Assembly: GCA_016937035.1 (NCBI GenBank) | Contig: JAFGWS010000169.1 | Span: 1-24,710 of the forward strand | Length of the DNA: 24,710 bases | Direction of reading: 5' to 3' | Source of the DNA: Pontiellaceae bacterium | Lineage (GTDB): Bacteria; Verrucomicrobiota; Kiritimatiellia; Kiritimatiellales; Pontiellaceae | Shown here: positions 1-6,366 of the stretch, one piece after another | Position numbering within the stretch: the stretch's first letter is position 1 | Layout of the letters: each line of letters starts with the position of its first letter | Position numbers and translations under genes: made by a program | Notes under the pieces: model-generated | What the model was told of the DNA's origin: nothing | Seen by the model: only the letters and a program-made list of their open reading frames with translations | The model's database searches: none

Positions 1-3
1 AGC

Positions 4-80
4 GCAGCCATAGCTCAATTGGATAGAGCACCTGACTACGAATCAGGAGGTTTCAGGTTCGACTCCTGATGGCTGCGCCA
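4..80 (+). tRNA. tRNA-Arg (anticodon ACG)
   Basis: Full cloverleaf read by eye. The acceptor stem pairs GCAGCCA (4-10) with TGGCTGC, with discriminator G and an encoded CCA at 78-80. The anticodon stem CCTGA/TCAGG (31-35/43-47) encloses loop CTACGAA, giving anticodon ACG at 38-40, which reads CGN arginine codons after A34-to-I editing. The T arm is TCAGG-TTCGACT-CCTGA. A short T-run follows at 83-88. The tRNA is followed by a gene-poor stretch with transposase debris, which fits tRNA genes being common integration sites, but no duplicated 3' end (attachment site) was seen inside the window. Confidence 0.97.
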
Positions 81-209
81 CTTTTTTGGCAAAATGATTT
101 CAGGGCAGGATGATTTCCAATTCGCTGCTCTTCAGCCTAATCCTACTCTTCATCTTAATCCCCCGCCGATGAAGCGAGTCGGATTACGAATAAGATTAGG
201 AGTACGATT

Positions 210-299
210 ATGAGCGATTTCCCAAGTGAAGGAGACGGCGGCGTTAATCAGTACAGCCTGCGCTACGCGCCGGCGATGCACTCTCGCGATAACCTCTAA
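210..299 (+). CDS. Possible 29-residue small ORF
   Basis: An ATG at 210 is preceded by a good Shine-Dalgarno AGGAG (199-203, about 6 nt spacing) and opens a 29-codon frame beginning MSDFPSEGDGG and ending NL with a TAA stop at 297-299. There is no hydrophobic segment and no recognised family. It may be a genuine small protein, the surviving start of a broken gene, or chance; only the well-placed ribosome site argues for translation. Confidence 0.2.
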   Translation: MSDFPSEGDGGVNQYSLRYAPAMHSRDNL

Positions 300-323
300 T
301 CCGGACACGCCCAAAATCCCCAA

Positions 324-370
324 CTCCTTGACAAGATGCCGATAAAAAGAATTGGAACATCGGCAAGGAG
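324..370. repeat. Interrupted inverted repeat
   Basis: CTCCTT (324-329) and TGCCGAT (337-343) on the left pair with ATCGGCA and AAGGAG on the right (359-370). The result is a two-part stem with a 7-nt bulge and a 15-nt loop. There is no T-run after it, so it is not an obvious terminator. It could be a relic of a mobile-element end or a structured RNA element. Confidence 0.35.
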
Positions 371-528
371 AGCATACGATCCCCAGAAATAGGTTGGGTA
401 TGCTTGTGCATCAGTCCAAAAAAATGCCGCCATGCGGGTGCCCTTATATCCTGCTGTCTAACCTGCTTTGGTCATGAGAATATTTGTGAGAAGCAGGAGG
501 GATAAAACCCTAATCGTTGGGAGTGAAA

Positions 529-864
529 ATGAATAGATACGTCATGACATTGGTTTTCCCATTATTTATCTTTGGTTGTGTTTCTCAACAATCTCATCTT
601 GATAGACTTACAGTGGCAGAGAAGAATATTCTTCAAACATATAGTACGTATGATATGGCGGAGAAGGCTGCCAGAATATGTCTAAATCGAGAGCTTACTA
701 AACAAGAAGTGCTTAATTGCACAAGTGATATTATGCGGCGTGAAGTGAAGGAAAACTCCATTATTTTTTATTATGCACCTAGTCAATTTTGGACAATTGA
801 ATTTGGAGAGAATGGAAAAGCCATTATGGCAGACCTCACAGGAAAGAAAATTACTCGGGAATAA
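529..864 (+). CDS. Small putative lipoprotein
   Basis: A 111-residue protein of unknown function. The N-terminus MNRYVMTLVFPLFIFGC has a basic residue, a hydrophobic core and a lipobox-like IFGC with the lipid-acceptor cysteine at residue 17, so export and lipidation are likely. The mature part is polar and shows no motif I recognise. The ATG at 529 is chosen over an in-frame TTG at 517 because GGGAG (519-523) lies 5 nt before it. Codons are strikingly AT-rich (ATA, TTA, AAT) compared with the GC-rich genes around it. The gene sits between tRNA-Arg and transposase debris, which suggests recent acquisition. No operon partner is visible. Confidence 0.65.
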   Translation: MNRYVMTLVFPLFIFGCVSQQSHLDRLTVAEKNILQTYSTYDMAEKAARICLNRELTKQEVLNCTSDIMRREVKENSIIFYYAPSQFWTIEFGENGKAIMADLTGKKITRE

Positions 865-872
865 TAGAATGA

Positions 873-1120
873 AAACTCCCAACCAGCCATCTGAGGTTCT
901 CTGTCAACCTGAAAACTGACTTTCTACAGGGCCGTTTAACCTCACAGTATCAGGGTGTTCTGCGATGGTTTTCGAAATGGAAGAACCTCGTTTCTTTAAT
1001 ACGCTCAAGTAGTGCATTTCATCGTAGGGAACCCGCTTTTGAACAACGGGCAGATAATTTTACAGATGCGGAACGGTGTCGGTATTTGAGAAGAGATCAG
1101 ATAATCGGGTCAGCAAATGA
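873..1120 (+). pseudogene. Degenerate transposase C-terminal fragment (ISKra4-like?)
   Basis: The frame is open from 873, just after a TGA, without a start codon or ribosome site. Its translation contains AFEQRADNFTDAERCRYL followed by RRDQIIGSANEG. From memory this resembles the C-terminal region of ISKra4-type transposases, where a segment like 'FE..A.YF..NA.RMRY..FR....IGSG.iEA.CK' occurs. Here the IGSG is IGSA, spacing is disturbed and similarity ends near 1120, where the frame runs on only as antisense of hslO. No terminal inverted repeats were recognised. I read it as a decayed insertion-sequence remnant; the family assignment is uncertain. Confidence 0.35.
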
Positions 1121-1193
1121 AGGTAAAAATGCCACAACGAACGGAATGGCACCTTTTCCTGCCCCCTTTACCGAACACGCACCTTCTCCCGAC

Positions 1194-2087
1194 CTATTCC
1201 GGCTTTGTGTTCCACGCCGCGATGCACTCCTCAATCGTCATTTCATACCGCTCCGCACAAAACTGACAACTGATGCCGATGGGTTCGTTCCGCTTCACGA
1301 TGGTCATTCGGTCAGGAATCGGAATACTGCGCAGCACAGCGCCCATTTTTGCCTTGCTGCACGTACAGGCAAAACGCGGCGGCGGACAGACTTCCATATA
1401 AATGCCTTCAAATTCCGTTTCATCCCCCACCAGCGTTTTTGCAATCTGCTCAAAATAAGCGTCCGCCTCGCTTTCGTGCCCCAGCAGTTCCCGGAATCCC
1501 GAGCCCTCCATGCGCTGACGAATCCGATCAAAGCGCTCAAGGTCGGTCCCCGGCAGCGCCTGAATCATCCAACCCTGACACAAATGCACCGGATTTTCGG
1601 GATCGGGATTAAAGCCGATCATCGCGCTCATCCCCGTTTCCACCTGATCAGAAATGCAATAGTGATACGCCAGATCGTCCACCACATCATGCAGCGAAAT
1701 CGGCGTTGTTCCGGAGTTCACCATCGCGCCGTTATGCGTAACGATCACCTGCAGCTGGCCGACCTCTCCGTAGAGCGCATCGTTTCCGTCGGTCGGATCG
1801 CTCAATTGCGTCGGCGAAATGAGTCCGCGCACGGTACCGTCCTGCCCCGCATCCACCACAATCGTCTTGAGCGCACCACGGTATTTCCAGCTCAGGTTCA
1901 GCCGCCGCTCCTCCGGCAGCAATGCGGCCGCCAGCAGCCCGCCGGTCATCGCGCGGCCCAGCAGATGCGCCGCCGCCGGATCGCAGTTATGCCGCACAAC
2001 CGCTTCATTCACCGCCTGCGTTGAAACGGCATACGTAAACGCAATATCGAGACCCTTAAAACGGCCTTTGTAGAGTAAATCGTTCAT
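1194..2087 (-). CDS. hslO: Hsp33 redox-regulated chaperone
   Basis: A 297-residue cytoplasmic holdase, close to the family's usual length (about 290). Hsp33 is switched on when oxidation releases zinc from a C-terminal four-cysteine centre and unfolds the linker. That centre is intact: CxC at C241/C243 (FACTCSKAKM) and CxxC at C274/C277 (ISCQFCAERY). The N-terminal fold carries family-typical segments such as GRAMTGGLLAAALL (45-57) and YHYCISDQVET. The ATG at 2087 is the natural start, though no strong ribosome site precedes it. It lies downstream of pspF on the same strand but 328 bp away across a repeat region, so it is probably transcribed separately. It fits with psp as an envelope/oxidative stress block. 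Confidence 0.96.
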   Translation of the reverse strand: MNDLLYKGRFKGLDIAFTYAVSTQAVNEAVVRHNCDPAAAHLLGRAMTGGLLAAALLPEERRLNLSWKYRGALKTIVVDAGQDGTVRGLISPTQLSDPTDGNDALYGEVGQLQVIVTHNGAMVNSGTTPISLHDVVDDLAYHYCISDQVETGMSAMIGFNPDPENPVHLCQGWMIQALPGTDLERFDRIRQRMEGSGFRELLGHESEADAYFEQIAKTLVGDETEFEGIYMEVCPPPRFACTCSKAKMGAVLRSIPIPDRMTIVKRNEPIGISCQFCAERYEMTIEECIAAWNTKPE

Positions 2088-2210
2088 ACATCAAAATGGG
2101 GTTTGGGGGGTTAAGTTTTAAGCGCGGAAAACCTAGCGTCCGCTCATCGCCTTGCCGAGCCATCATTTCGCAAAAAAATGTTTCGCATGTACGAGACTGC
2201 GAGTGAACGC

Positions 2211-2291
2211 TTTTTGACAGGATAACAGGATGATTTGGATACCATTTCAAAACATCTCTTCATCGCGTTCATCCTGTAATCCGCTCAAAAA
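2211..2291. repeat. Long imperfect inverted repeat
   Basis: The left arm (2211-2233) reads TTTTTGA, then ACAGGATGA. The right arm (2269-2291) reads TCATCCTGT, then TCAAAAA. TTTTTGA/TCAAAAA and ACAGGATGA/TCATCCTGT are perfect complements, with GGAT/ATCC pairing between them. The loop is about 35 nt. It matches the 'gacaggataacaggat' style of dispersed intergenic repeat common in environmental genomes, and could also form a transcript-end hairpin between pspF and hslO. Confidence 0.5.
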
Positions 2292-2359
2292 AATCCCGGT
2301 TTCTCCACCATAAATTCCTACAGCCAAATGAATAAAAACAGATATTGATAAATTCTAAT

Positions 2360-2391
2360 CATCCGTGTCCATCGGCGTTCATCTGCGGTTC
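2360..2391 (-). repeat. Dispersed intergenic repeat fragment
   Basis: Read on the minus strand this is an 'aaccgcagatgaacgccgat' / 'ggacacggat' string. The same wording recurs on the plus strand at 4930-4960 (accacagatgaacagg, aacacggatt) and in shortened form at 24264-24290. It is a family of non-coding dispersed repeats; copies differ by several bases. Confidence 0.45.
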
Positions 2392-2415
2392 CGAGCCATT
2401 AAGCCGTGCAAAACA

Positions 2416-3435
2416 CTATAACTCCCCCTGATGCTTACGGAGCAGCCCGCGAAACTGGTCGTAGGTGAGCTGCAGCAGATCAGCCGCCTTGCGCTGATTA
2501 AATCGGGCCCGCTCCAGTGCAGAGCGCACCAACCGGATTTCATGCTGCCGAATCGATTCCTTGAAGGGCTGATCGAGTTTAATCGGCTCGACTTCAGGCT
2601 CTTGGCTTTTCTCTGGACGATGCGACGAAACCTCCGTCGTCAGCGGCTCAAACGGATAGGGCGAAACAAACGGATCAAATATGATGTGATCAATAATCTC
2701 GCCTTCCGACTGATAAACGGCCCGCTCAACCACATTCTTCAGCTCGCGCACGTTGCCCTTCCATGAATGACGCTTGAGCAGCCCGACGGCCCTGTTTGAA
2801 AAAGCCGGCACCTCTTCATACCCCAGCTCAAACGCCATGCGGGCGGCAAAATGTTCAGCCAGCAGCATAATATCCTCGCTGCGCACCCGCAGCGGCGGCA
2901 GAAAGAGCACCTCAAACGAGAGGCGATCCAGCAGATCTCGCTTAAATTCATTACGCTCCGCCATGGCCGCCAGATTTTCATTGGTAGCTCCGACAATCCG
3001 CACATCGACCTCAATCGGCTTGGATCCGCCGACACGCTCGAAGGAGCCGTATTCCACCACGCGAAGAATCTTTTCCTGAACCGGAATGGGGATAATGCCG
3101 ATTTCGTCCAGAAACAACGTGCCGCCGTCGGCGGTTTCAAAGCGTCCCGCCCGCTGCGTTTCCGCACCGGTAAACGCCCCTTTTTCGTGGCCGAACAACT
3201 CGGCCTCAATCAGTGAAGCGCTGAGCGTAGCGCAGTTGAGCGTCACAAAAGGACCGTCCCAGCGCCGTGAAAGATAATGCAGCCGACTGGCCGCCAGCTC
3301 CTTGCCGGTACCGCGCTCACCGATCAACAAAACCGGTCGTTCCACCGGAGCCACTTGCGCGAGACGCGATTGAAAATCCAGAAACGCTTCCGACTCCCCA
3401 AGCGCCTCGCTTATCGATGTGGTTTTATTTGCCAT
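2416..3435 (-). CDS. pspF: PspF, sigma-54 activator of the phage shock operon
   Basis: A 339-residue sigma-54 enhancer-binding AAA+ protein without an N-terminal receiver domain, as in E. coli PspF (325 aa). Visible motifs: Walker A GERGTGKE (39-46), sigma-54-contacting loop GAFTGA (86-91), Walker B GGTLFLDE (104-111), and a C-terminal Fis-type helix-turn-helix ([23 protein letters not shown]). The segment RLHYLSRRW (51-59) matches the E. coli loop whose Trp56 is needed for inhibition by PspA. The start at 3435 is chosen because AGGAG lies 10 nt upstream; an in-frame ATG at 3477 would add 14 residues without a ribosome site. It is divergent from pspABC, whose sigma-54 promoter it should drive when PspA is titrated away by membrane stress. 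Confidence 0.95.
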   Translation of the reverse strand: MANKTTSISEALGESEAFLDFQSRLAQVAPVERPVLLIGERGTGKELAASRLHYLSRRWDGPFVTLNCATLSASLIEAELFGHEKGAFTGAETQRAGRFETADGGTLFLDEIGIIPIPVQEKILRVVEYGSFERVGGSKPIEVDVRIVGATNENLAAMAERNEFKRDLLDRLSFEVLFLPPLRVRSEDIMLLAEHFAARMAFELGYEEVPAFSNRAVGLLKRHSWKGNVRELKNVVERAVYQSEGEIIDHIIFDPFVSPYPFEPLTTEVSSHRPEKSQEPEVEPIKLDQPFKESIRQHEIRLVRSALERARFNQRKAADLLQLTYDQFRGLLRKHQGEL

Positions 3436-3473
3436 ATTTTTGCATCTCCTGCCTATTTGCGGCCATATATAAC

Positions 3474-3490
3474 ACATGCGAAAAACATGT
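3474..3490. promoter_or_regulatory. Candidate PspF binding site (inverted repeat)
   Basis: ACATG-CGAAAAA-CATGT is a perfect 5-bp inverted repeat about 50 bp upstream of the -24 element of the pspA promoter, in the pspF/pspA gap where PspF enhancers normally sit. It also lies just upstream of pspF, which would allow autoregulation. The assignment rests on position and symmetry only. Confidence 0.35.
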
Positions 3491-3540
3491 CAACTCACAT
3501 TATTTGCTTCAATCCATGCACTTATAAAACCATGACCGGA

Positions 3541-3556
3541 TGGCACACTTTTTGTT
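3541..3556 (+). promoter_or_regulatory. Sigma-54 (-24/-12) promoter of pspABC
   Basis: TGGCAC (3541-3546), 5 bp, then TTGTT (3552-3556) matches the sigma-54 consensus TGGCAC-N5-TTGCW with one deviation (T for C), which I recall as also present at the E. coli pspA promoter. It is correctly oriented 39 bp ahead of the pspA start codon, predicting transcription from about 3566. The activator gene pspF lies divergently next to it. Confidence 0.85.
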
Positions 3557-3594
3557 ATTATAATGGCCAACCCAATGAACAACGGAGGTTAAGA

Positions 3595-4281
3595 ATGGGC
3601 ATTTTTACCAGATTCAGAGATATCGTGAACTCCAACATCGGCGCTATGCTGGATAAAGCCGAAGATCCCGAAAAAATGATCAAAATGATGATCCGCGAAA
3701 TGGAAGACACCCTGATTGAGCTGAAATCGTCCTGCGCCGGCGTGATTGCCAACAGCAAGCGGCTCGGGCGTCGAAAGGATGAAATCGTTGCGCTGATCCA
3801 AACCTGGTCCGATCGCGCGGCGCTGGCCGTATCCAAAGGAAGAGACGACCTGGCCCGCGAAGCCCTGCTCGAAAAACGTCGGTTTCAGGAACAGACGGAG
3901 AGCTTTGAAAAGGAAGAGAGCCAGCTGAACGAGCTGATTGAGCAGTATCGCCACGACATCGGTGAACTGGAATCCAAGCTTCAAAGCGCCCGCGAAAAGA
4001 AGCGCGCACTCATTGAGCGGCACAACCATGCCGCCGGAAAAAAGCGCGCACAACAGGGCATTCGCCGCTATAACGGGGCCGGCCCTTTTGAACGCTTCGA
4101 CAAGCTGGAACACCGTATTGACCGCATGGAGGCTGAGGCGGATCTGGTCAACCCCAAAGCCGACCCATCGCTTGAAGAAAAATTTGCGCAATTGACCACC
4201 GATGAGCGTATTGAGGAAGAACTTGCCGGACTGAAGAATACGCAATATAAAGCCCGTGAAATGAAGGACGAAGCGGAATAA
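3595..4281 (+). CDS. pspA: PspA, phage shock protein A (ESCRT-III-like)
   Basis: A 228-residue, almost wholly coiled-coil protein of the PspA/Vipp1/IM30 family (E. coli PspA 222 aa). PspA inhibits PspF in resting cells and oligomerises on damaged inner membrane. The N-terminus MGIFTRFRDIVNSNIGAMLDKAEDPEKMIKMMIREME is the family signature: an amphipathic membrane-binding helix followed by the 'AEDPEKM' turn. Heptad-rich helices fill residues 25-180. The ATG at 3595 is preceded by GGAGG (3584-3588) at 6-nt spacing; the frame is open further upstream, but that would cross the promoter. It is the first gene of pspABC, 24 bp before pspB. Confidence 0.97.
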   Translation: MGIFTRFRDIVNSNIGAMLDKAEDPEKMIKMMIREMEDTLIELKSSCAGVIANSKRLGRRKDEIVALIQTWSDRAALAVSKGRDDLAREALLEKRRFQEQTESFEKEESQLNELIEQYRHDIGELESKLQSAREKKRALIERHNHAAGKKRAQQGIRRYNGAGPFERFDKLEHRIDRMEAEADLVNPKADPSLEEKFAQLTTDERIEEELAGLKNTQYKAREMKDEAE

Positions 4282-4305
4282 ATTGACAGCGAGGGAGCAG
4301 ATCTA

Positions 4306-4536
4306 ATGAATGATGCTATGGTTGGAGTAGTGGCAGTAATAATGGTTTTCAGCGTTCCGATTGTGGCGATTATATGCGGGACCATCGGCGGTGTTATGAG
4401 AAAACGGTCCTCCAAGGAGGACCCCGAACAAACACGGATGATTCAGGATATTTATCACGGCCTTGAACGAATGGAACGGCGCGTCGAAAACCTCGAAACC
4501 ATCCTCTTCGATACCAACAAAAAGGAGCGGTCATGA
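4306..4536 (+). CDS. pspB: PspB-like membrane protein
   Basis: A 76-residue protein with one N-terminal transmembrane helix (about 5-29) and a C-terminal cytoplasmic coiled coil (YHGLERMERRVENLETIL). Size and layout match E. coli PspB (74 aa), whose tail ends in a comparable 'MRERIQALESIL'. PspB works with PspC to sense membrane stress and release PspF from PspA. Sequence identity is low, so the call leans on architecture and position between pspA and pspC. GGGAG (4293-4297) precedes the ATG. Its stop overlaps the start of pspC (ATGA), a sign of translational coupling. Confidence 0.85.
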   Translation: MNDAMVGVVAVIMVFSVPIVAIICGTIGGVMRKRSSKEDPEQTRMIQDIYHGLERMERRVENLETILFDTNKKERS

Positions 4537-4913
4537 ATTTTGGAAGAAAAGACGGTCCCTATCGATCCAGAGACGCCAAATGGCTGGGCGTGTGCGGTGG
4601 TCTGGCGGAATATTTCGGCATCAGTCCGTTCTGGGTGCGCATTGCAGCAGTCGCCTGCTTTTGTATGTCGGGCGCATGGCCCGTGCTGATCCTCTATATC
4701 GTCGCGGCGGCCTTAATGAAACCCAGTCCCGTGCGCTCCTTCCAGGATCCTTCAGAAAAGGATTTTTATGAGGCCTACACCTCCGCGCCCAAATATACCG
4801 TTCGGAATATCCATGAAAAATTTGCCAGTCTCAACCGACGCATCCAGCGCATGGAGGATCAAGTCACCGCCCGATCCTATGAGTGGGACCGCAAGATGAA
4901 CGGCCGCTCCTGA
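4533..4913 (+). CDS. pspC: PspC domain protein
   Basis: A 126-residue inner-membrane protein with the PspC domain. The signature WLGVCGGLAEYFGISPFWVRI (about 17-37) is followed by a hydrophobic hairpin ending in LYIVAAALMKP. The C-terminal third is charged and coiled-coil-like (IHEKFASLNRRIQRMEDQV), as in E. coli PspC (119 aa). It acts with PspB as the stress sensor that binds PspA. The start codon overlaps the pspB stop by 4 bases. It is the last gene of the operon; no PspD or PspE gene follows, and the downstream 278 bp is repeat material. Confidence 0.94.
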   Translation: MNFGRKDGPYRSRDAKWLGVCGGLAEYFGISPFWVRIAAVACFCMSGAWPVLILYIVAAALMKPSPVRSFQDPSEKDFYEAYTSAPKYTVRNIHEKFASLNRRIQRMEDQVTARSYEWDRKMNGRS

Positions 4914-5191
4914 CGGTGAAAACAGATATGAACCACAGATGAACAGGATAAACACGGATTAAAAACGAAAGGAGCCATCAGCGTCCCTCTGCGTGAATCC
5001 GTGACCCTATCCGAATCTATAGATCCGACAACTAAATACCGTGAATCATGTACTATTTTTTACCGCGAAAGAACGCATAGAACGCTGAAAATCAAGCTCT
5101 TTGGTCTTTGTGTCTTTTGTGTTCCTTTGCGGTTAATCCCAACATTTAACCGCCGGAGCAATAGGCTAATCCACCCAAGTCAAACCGCTCC
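4914..5191. repeat. Intergenic dispersed-repeat block
   Basis: A non-coding block built of stock phrases: accacagatgaacagg and aacacggatt (4930-4960), accgcgaaagaacgc (5060-5075), and ctttgtgtcttttgtgttcc followed by tttgcggttaa (5106-5134). These are variants of 'cacagatgaacacggat' and 'aaccgcaaaggacacaaag' repeats seen between genes in many environmental genomes. Any reading frame here is an accident of the repeats. The block separates the converging pspC and rluA genes. Confidence 0.55.
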
Positions 5192-5803
5192 TTAAAACGG
5201 AGCGGGACACTCAATCCGGATCGGTGCTCCGTCCACCGGATGCGCAAACGCCAGCATCTGCGCATGCAGCATCAACCGCTCCGCCGCATGGCCGTAAATG
5301 GGGTCGCCGAAGATCGGATGCCCGATGCTCTGCATATGCACCCGCAACTGATGCGAGCGCCCCGTTTCCGGAAACAGCGCCATCCGCGTCGTTGTCGCAC
5401 CCCGCTCCTCCACCCGCCAGCGCGTCAGCGCCTTTTTTCCACGCACACAATCCACGAGGTGCTTCGGCGGAAGACGCTGCGTCATATCCTTGCGCAGCGG
5501 ATATTCCACCATACCCTCATCCTGCGCAACCAGACCCTCGACAATCGCGACATACTGCTTCTGCGTCTGCCGCTTTTCAAACTGCAGAGAGAGATTACGC
5601 TGAGCCTCCGGCGTCCGCGCGAAAAGCACCACGCCGGACGTTTCCATATCCAGCCGATGCACCACCAGCGCATCGGGAAACAGCGCACAGACGCGACGAT
5701 AAAGACAATCCTGCTTATCCGCCCCGCGCCCCGGAACCGCTAACATCCGCGTCGGCTTATTCACCGCTACAAAATGTTGATCGATTAATACAACTTCCAC
5801 CAC
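5192..5803 (-). CDS. RluA-family pseudouridine synthase
   Basis: A 203-residue enzyme that isomerises uridine to pseudouridine in rRNA and/or tRNA. The RluA-family motif HRLDMETSG (49-57) carries the catalytic aspartate D52, and the later GRSHQLRVHMQSIGHPIFGDPIYG segment is the family's conserved substrate-binding region. There is no S4 RNA-binding domain, and the length fits the compact RluA type (E. coli RluA 219 aa, acting on 23S U746 and tRNA U32) better than RluC/D. The exact target cannot be read from sequence. Translation starts at one of two adjacent GTG codons (5803 or 5800) behind AAGGA. It is a single gene with repeats on both sides. Confidence 0.92.
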   Translation of the reverse strand: MVEVVLIDQHFVAVNKPTRMLAVPGRGADKQDCLYRRVCALFPDALVVHRLDMETSGVVLFARTPEAQRNLSLQFEKRQTQKQYVAIVEGLVAQDEGMVEYPLRKDMTQRLPPKHLVDCVRGKKALTRWRVEERGATTTRMALFPETGRSHQLRVHMQSIGHPIFGDPIYGHAAERLMLHAQMLAFAHPVDGAPIRIECPAPF

Positions 5804-5936
5804 AGCAATCCTTCTGTTTCTCGGAACACACGGGTTAGAAAAATCACGCCAACCCTAAAAAAAGCCATTCTGCCTCAAAATCATTTTGCCTAAAATCCAT
5901 GCACCGTTCGTTGCCGGCCACCCCTCCGAAAAACCG

Positions 5937-6000
5937 CAAGCGACGAGGCCGTCGCATCTACGATCATCTTTTTCAAGCGACGAGGCCGTCGCTTCCACGA
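5937..6000. repeat. Two copies of a GCGACG hairpin repeat
   Basis: Two 27-bp copies (5937-5963 and 5974-6000) begin CAAGCGACGAGGCCGTCGC and end in CTACGA or CCACGA. Each contains the perfect hairpin GCGACG-AGGC-CGTCGC (6-bp stem, 4-nt loop). A truncated third copy (CAAGCGAG) starts at 6011. Copies are 37 bp apart. It looks like a REP-type element. Confidence 0.75.
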
Positions 6001-6025
6001 CAAGATTGTCCAAGCGAGAATCTCC

Positions 6026-6149
6026 CGTTTGTAGTTCAGACTTTAGTCTGCGGCCCCGTTTGTAGTTCAGACTTTAGTCTGCGGCCCCGTTTGTAGTTCA
6101 GACTTTAGTCTGCGGCCCCGTTTGTAGTTCACGTTTTAACGTGTCCCTC
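6026..6149. repeat. Four tandem 31-bp REP-like hairpin units
   Basis: Head-to-tail units start at 6026, 6057, 6088 and 6119 with an exact 31-bp period. Each begins CGTTTGTAGTTCA. Units 1-3 are identical and carry the hairpin CAGACT-TT-AGTCTG followed by CGGCCC. Unit 4 keeps the leader, the TT loop and the 6-bp stem geometry, but the stem is changed to CACGTT-TT-AACGTG. Both stem arms have therefore changed together, which points to selection for the folded shape. Confidence 0.85.
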
Positions 6150-6158
6150 TCCAGTCTT

Positions 6159-6189
6159 CGTATTTCAGACCGCCTAAAGGCTGAACTGC
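6159..6189. repeat. Degenerate fifth 31-bp hairpin unit
   Basis: A 31-bp segment starting CGTATTTCAGACC with core GCCT-AA-AGGC and flanking TTCA/TGAA. It has the same layout as the tandem units at 6026-6149 but a third stem sequence and an AA loop. It lies 10 bp beyond the tandem array. Confidence 0.5.
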
Positions 6190-6280
6190 AAACCTTGATA
6201 AAAAATGGCGAGGATTTGTTTCTTCCTCGCCACAGATCACGGAGCCGAAACTCGGTTAGATCATCTATTTTTGCAGGGCC

Positions 6281-6336
6281 GGAACGGGCAACGCCCTTCC
6301 AGCCGCGGCGGGAAGGTTTATTCAACCGTTCCCGCC
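6281..6336. repeat. Two strong hairpins downstream of the esterase gene
   Basis: Hairpin one (6281-6300): GGAA-c-GGGC with GCCC-TTCC around a short loop. Hairpin two (6307-6336): GGCGGGAAGGTT and AACC-g-TTCCCGCC, a 12-bp stem with one bulged G and a 5-nt loop. Both lie just after the esterase stop codon on the minus strand. They could end or stabilise its mRNA, although no U-tract follows on that strand; equally they are another member of the local repeat family. Confidence 0.6.
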
Positions 6337-6366
6337 CTACATTTTTCGCATTCCTTAATTCCAGCT

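Larger units (their letters stand above)
81..528. other. Gene-poor stretch downstream of tRNA-Arg
   Basis: About 450 bases with no convincing gene. It holds low-complexity runs of the AATC/GATTA type near 137-210, one 29-codon reading frame (210-299) and an interrupted inverted repeat (324-370), listed separately. The sequence changes from GC-rich to AT-rich towards the lipoprotein gene, as expected of a mosaic insertion region beside a tRNA. Confidence 0.5.
2088..2415. other. Repeat-bearing intergenic region (pspF/hslO)
   Basis: A 328-bp non-coding stretch. It holds a long interrupted inverted repeat (2211-2291) and a dispersed-repeat-like string near 2360-2391, both annotated separately. 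The frame-crossing reading frames here are short and repeat-derived. A promoter for hslO should lie in it, but I could not identify convincing -35/-10 boxes. Confidence 0.5.
5804..6366. other. Hairpin-repeat-rich intergenic region
   Basis: A 563-bp non-coding stretch between two minus-strand genes. It is almost filled by several families of short hairpin repeats (5937-6000, 6026-6149, 6159-6189, 6281-6336), annotated individually. Reading frames across it are repeat-derived and lack ribosome sites. The 5810-5935 part shows nothing recognisable. Confidence 0.6.

Noticed and set aside
1086..2024. 312-codon plus-strand frame opposite hslO
   Set aside because: It is antisense to a clear Hsp33 gene, Arg/His-rich and motif-free; only its first few codons belong to the transposase-like fragment.
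5001..5195. 64-codon frame in the psp/rluA gap
   Set aside because: Made wholly of dispersed-repeat phrases and without a ribosome site.
6026..6149. CRISPR array
   Set aside because: The 31-bp units are contiguous with no spacers between them and no cas genes are present; the repeats are tandem hairpins.
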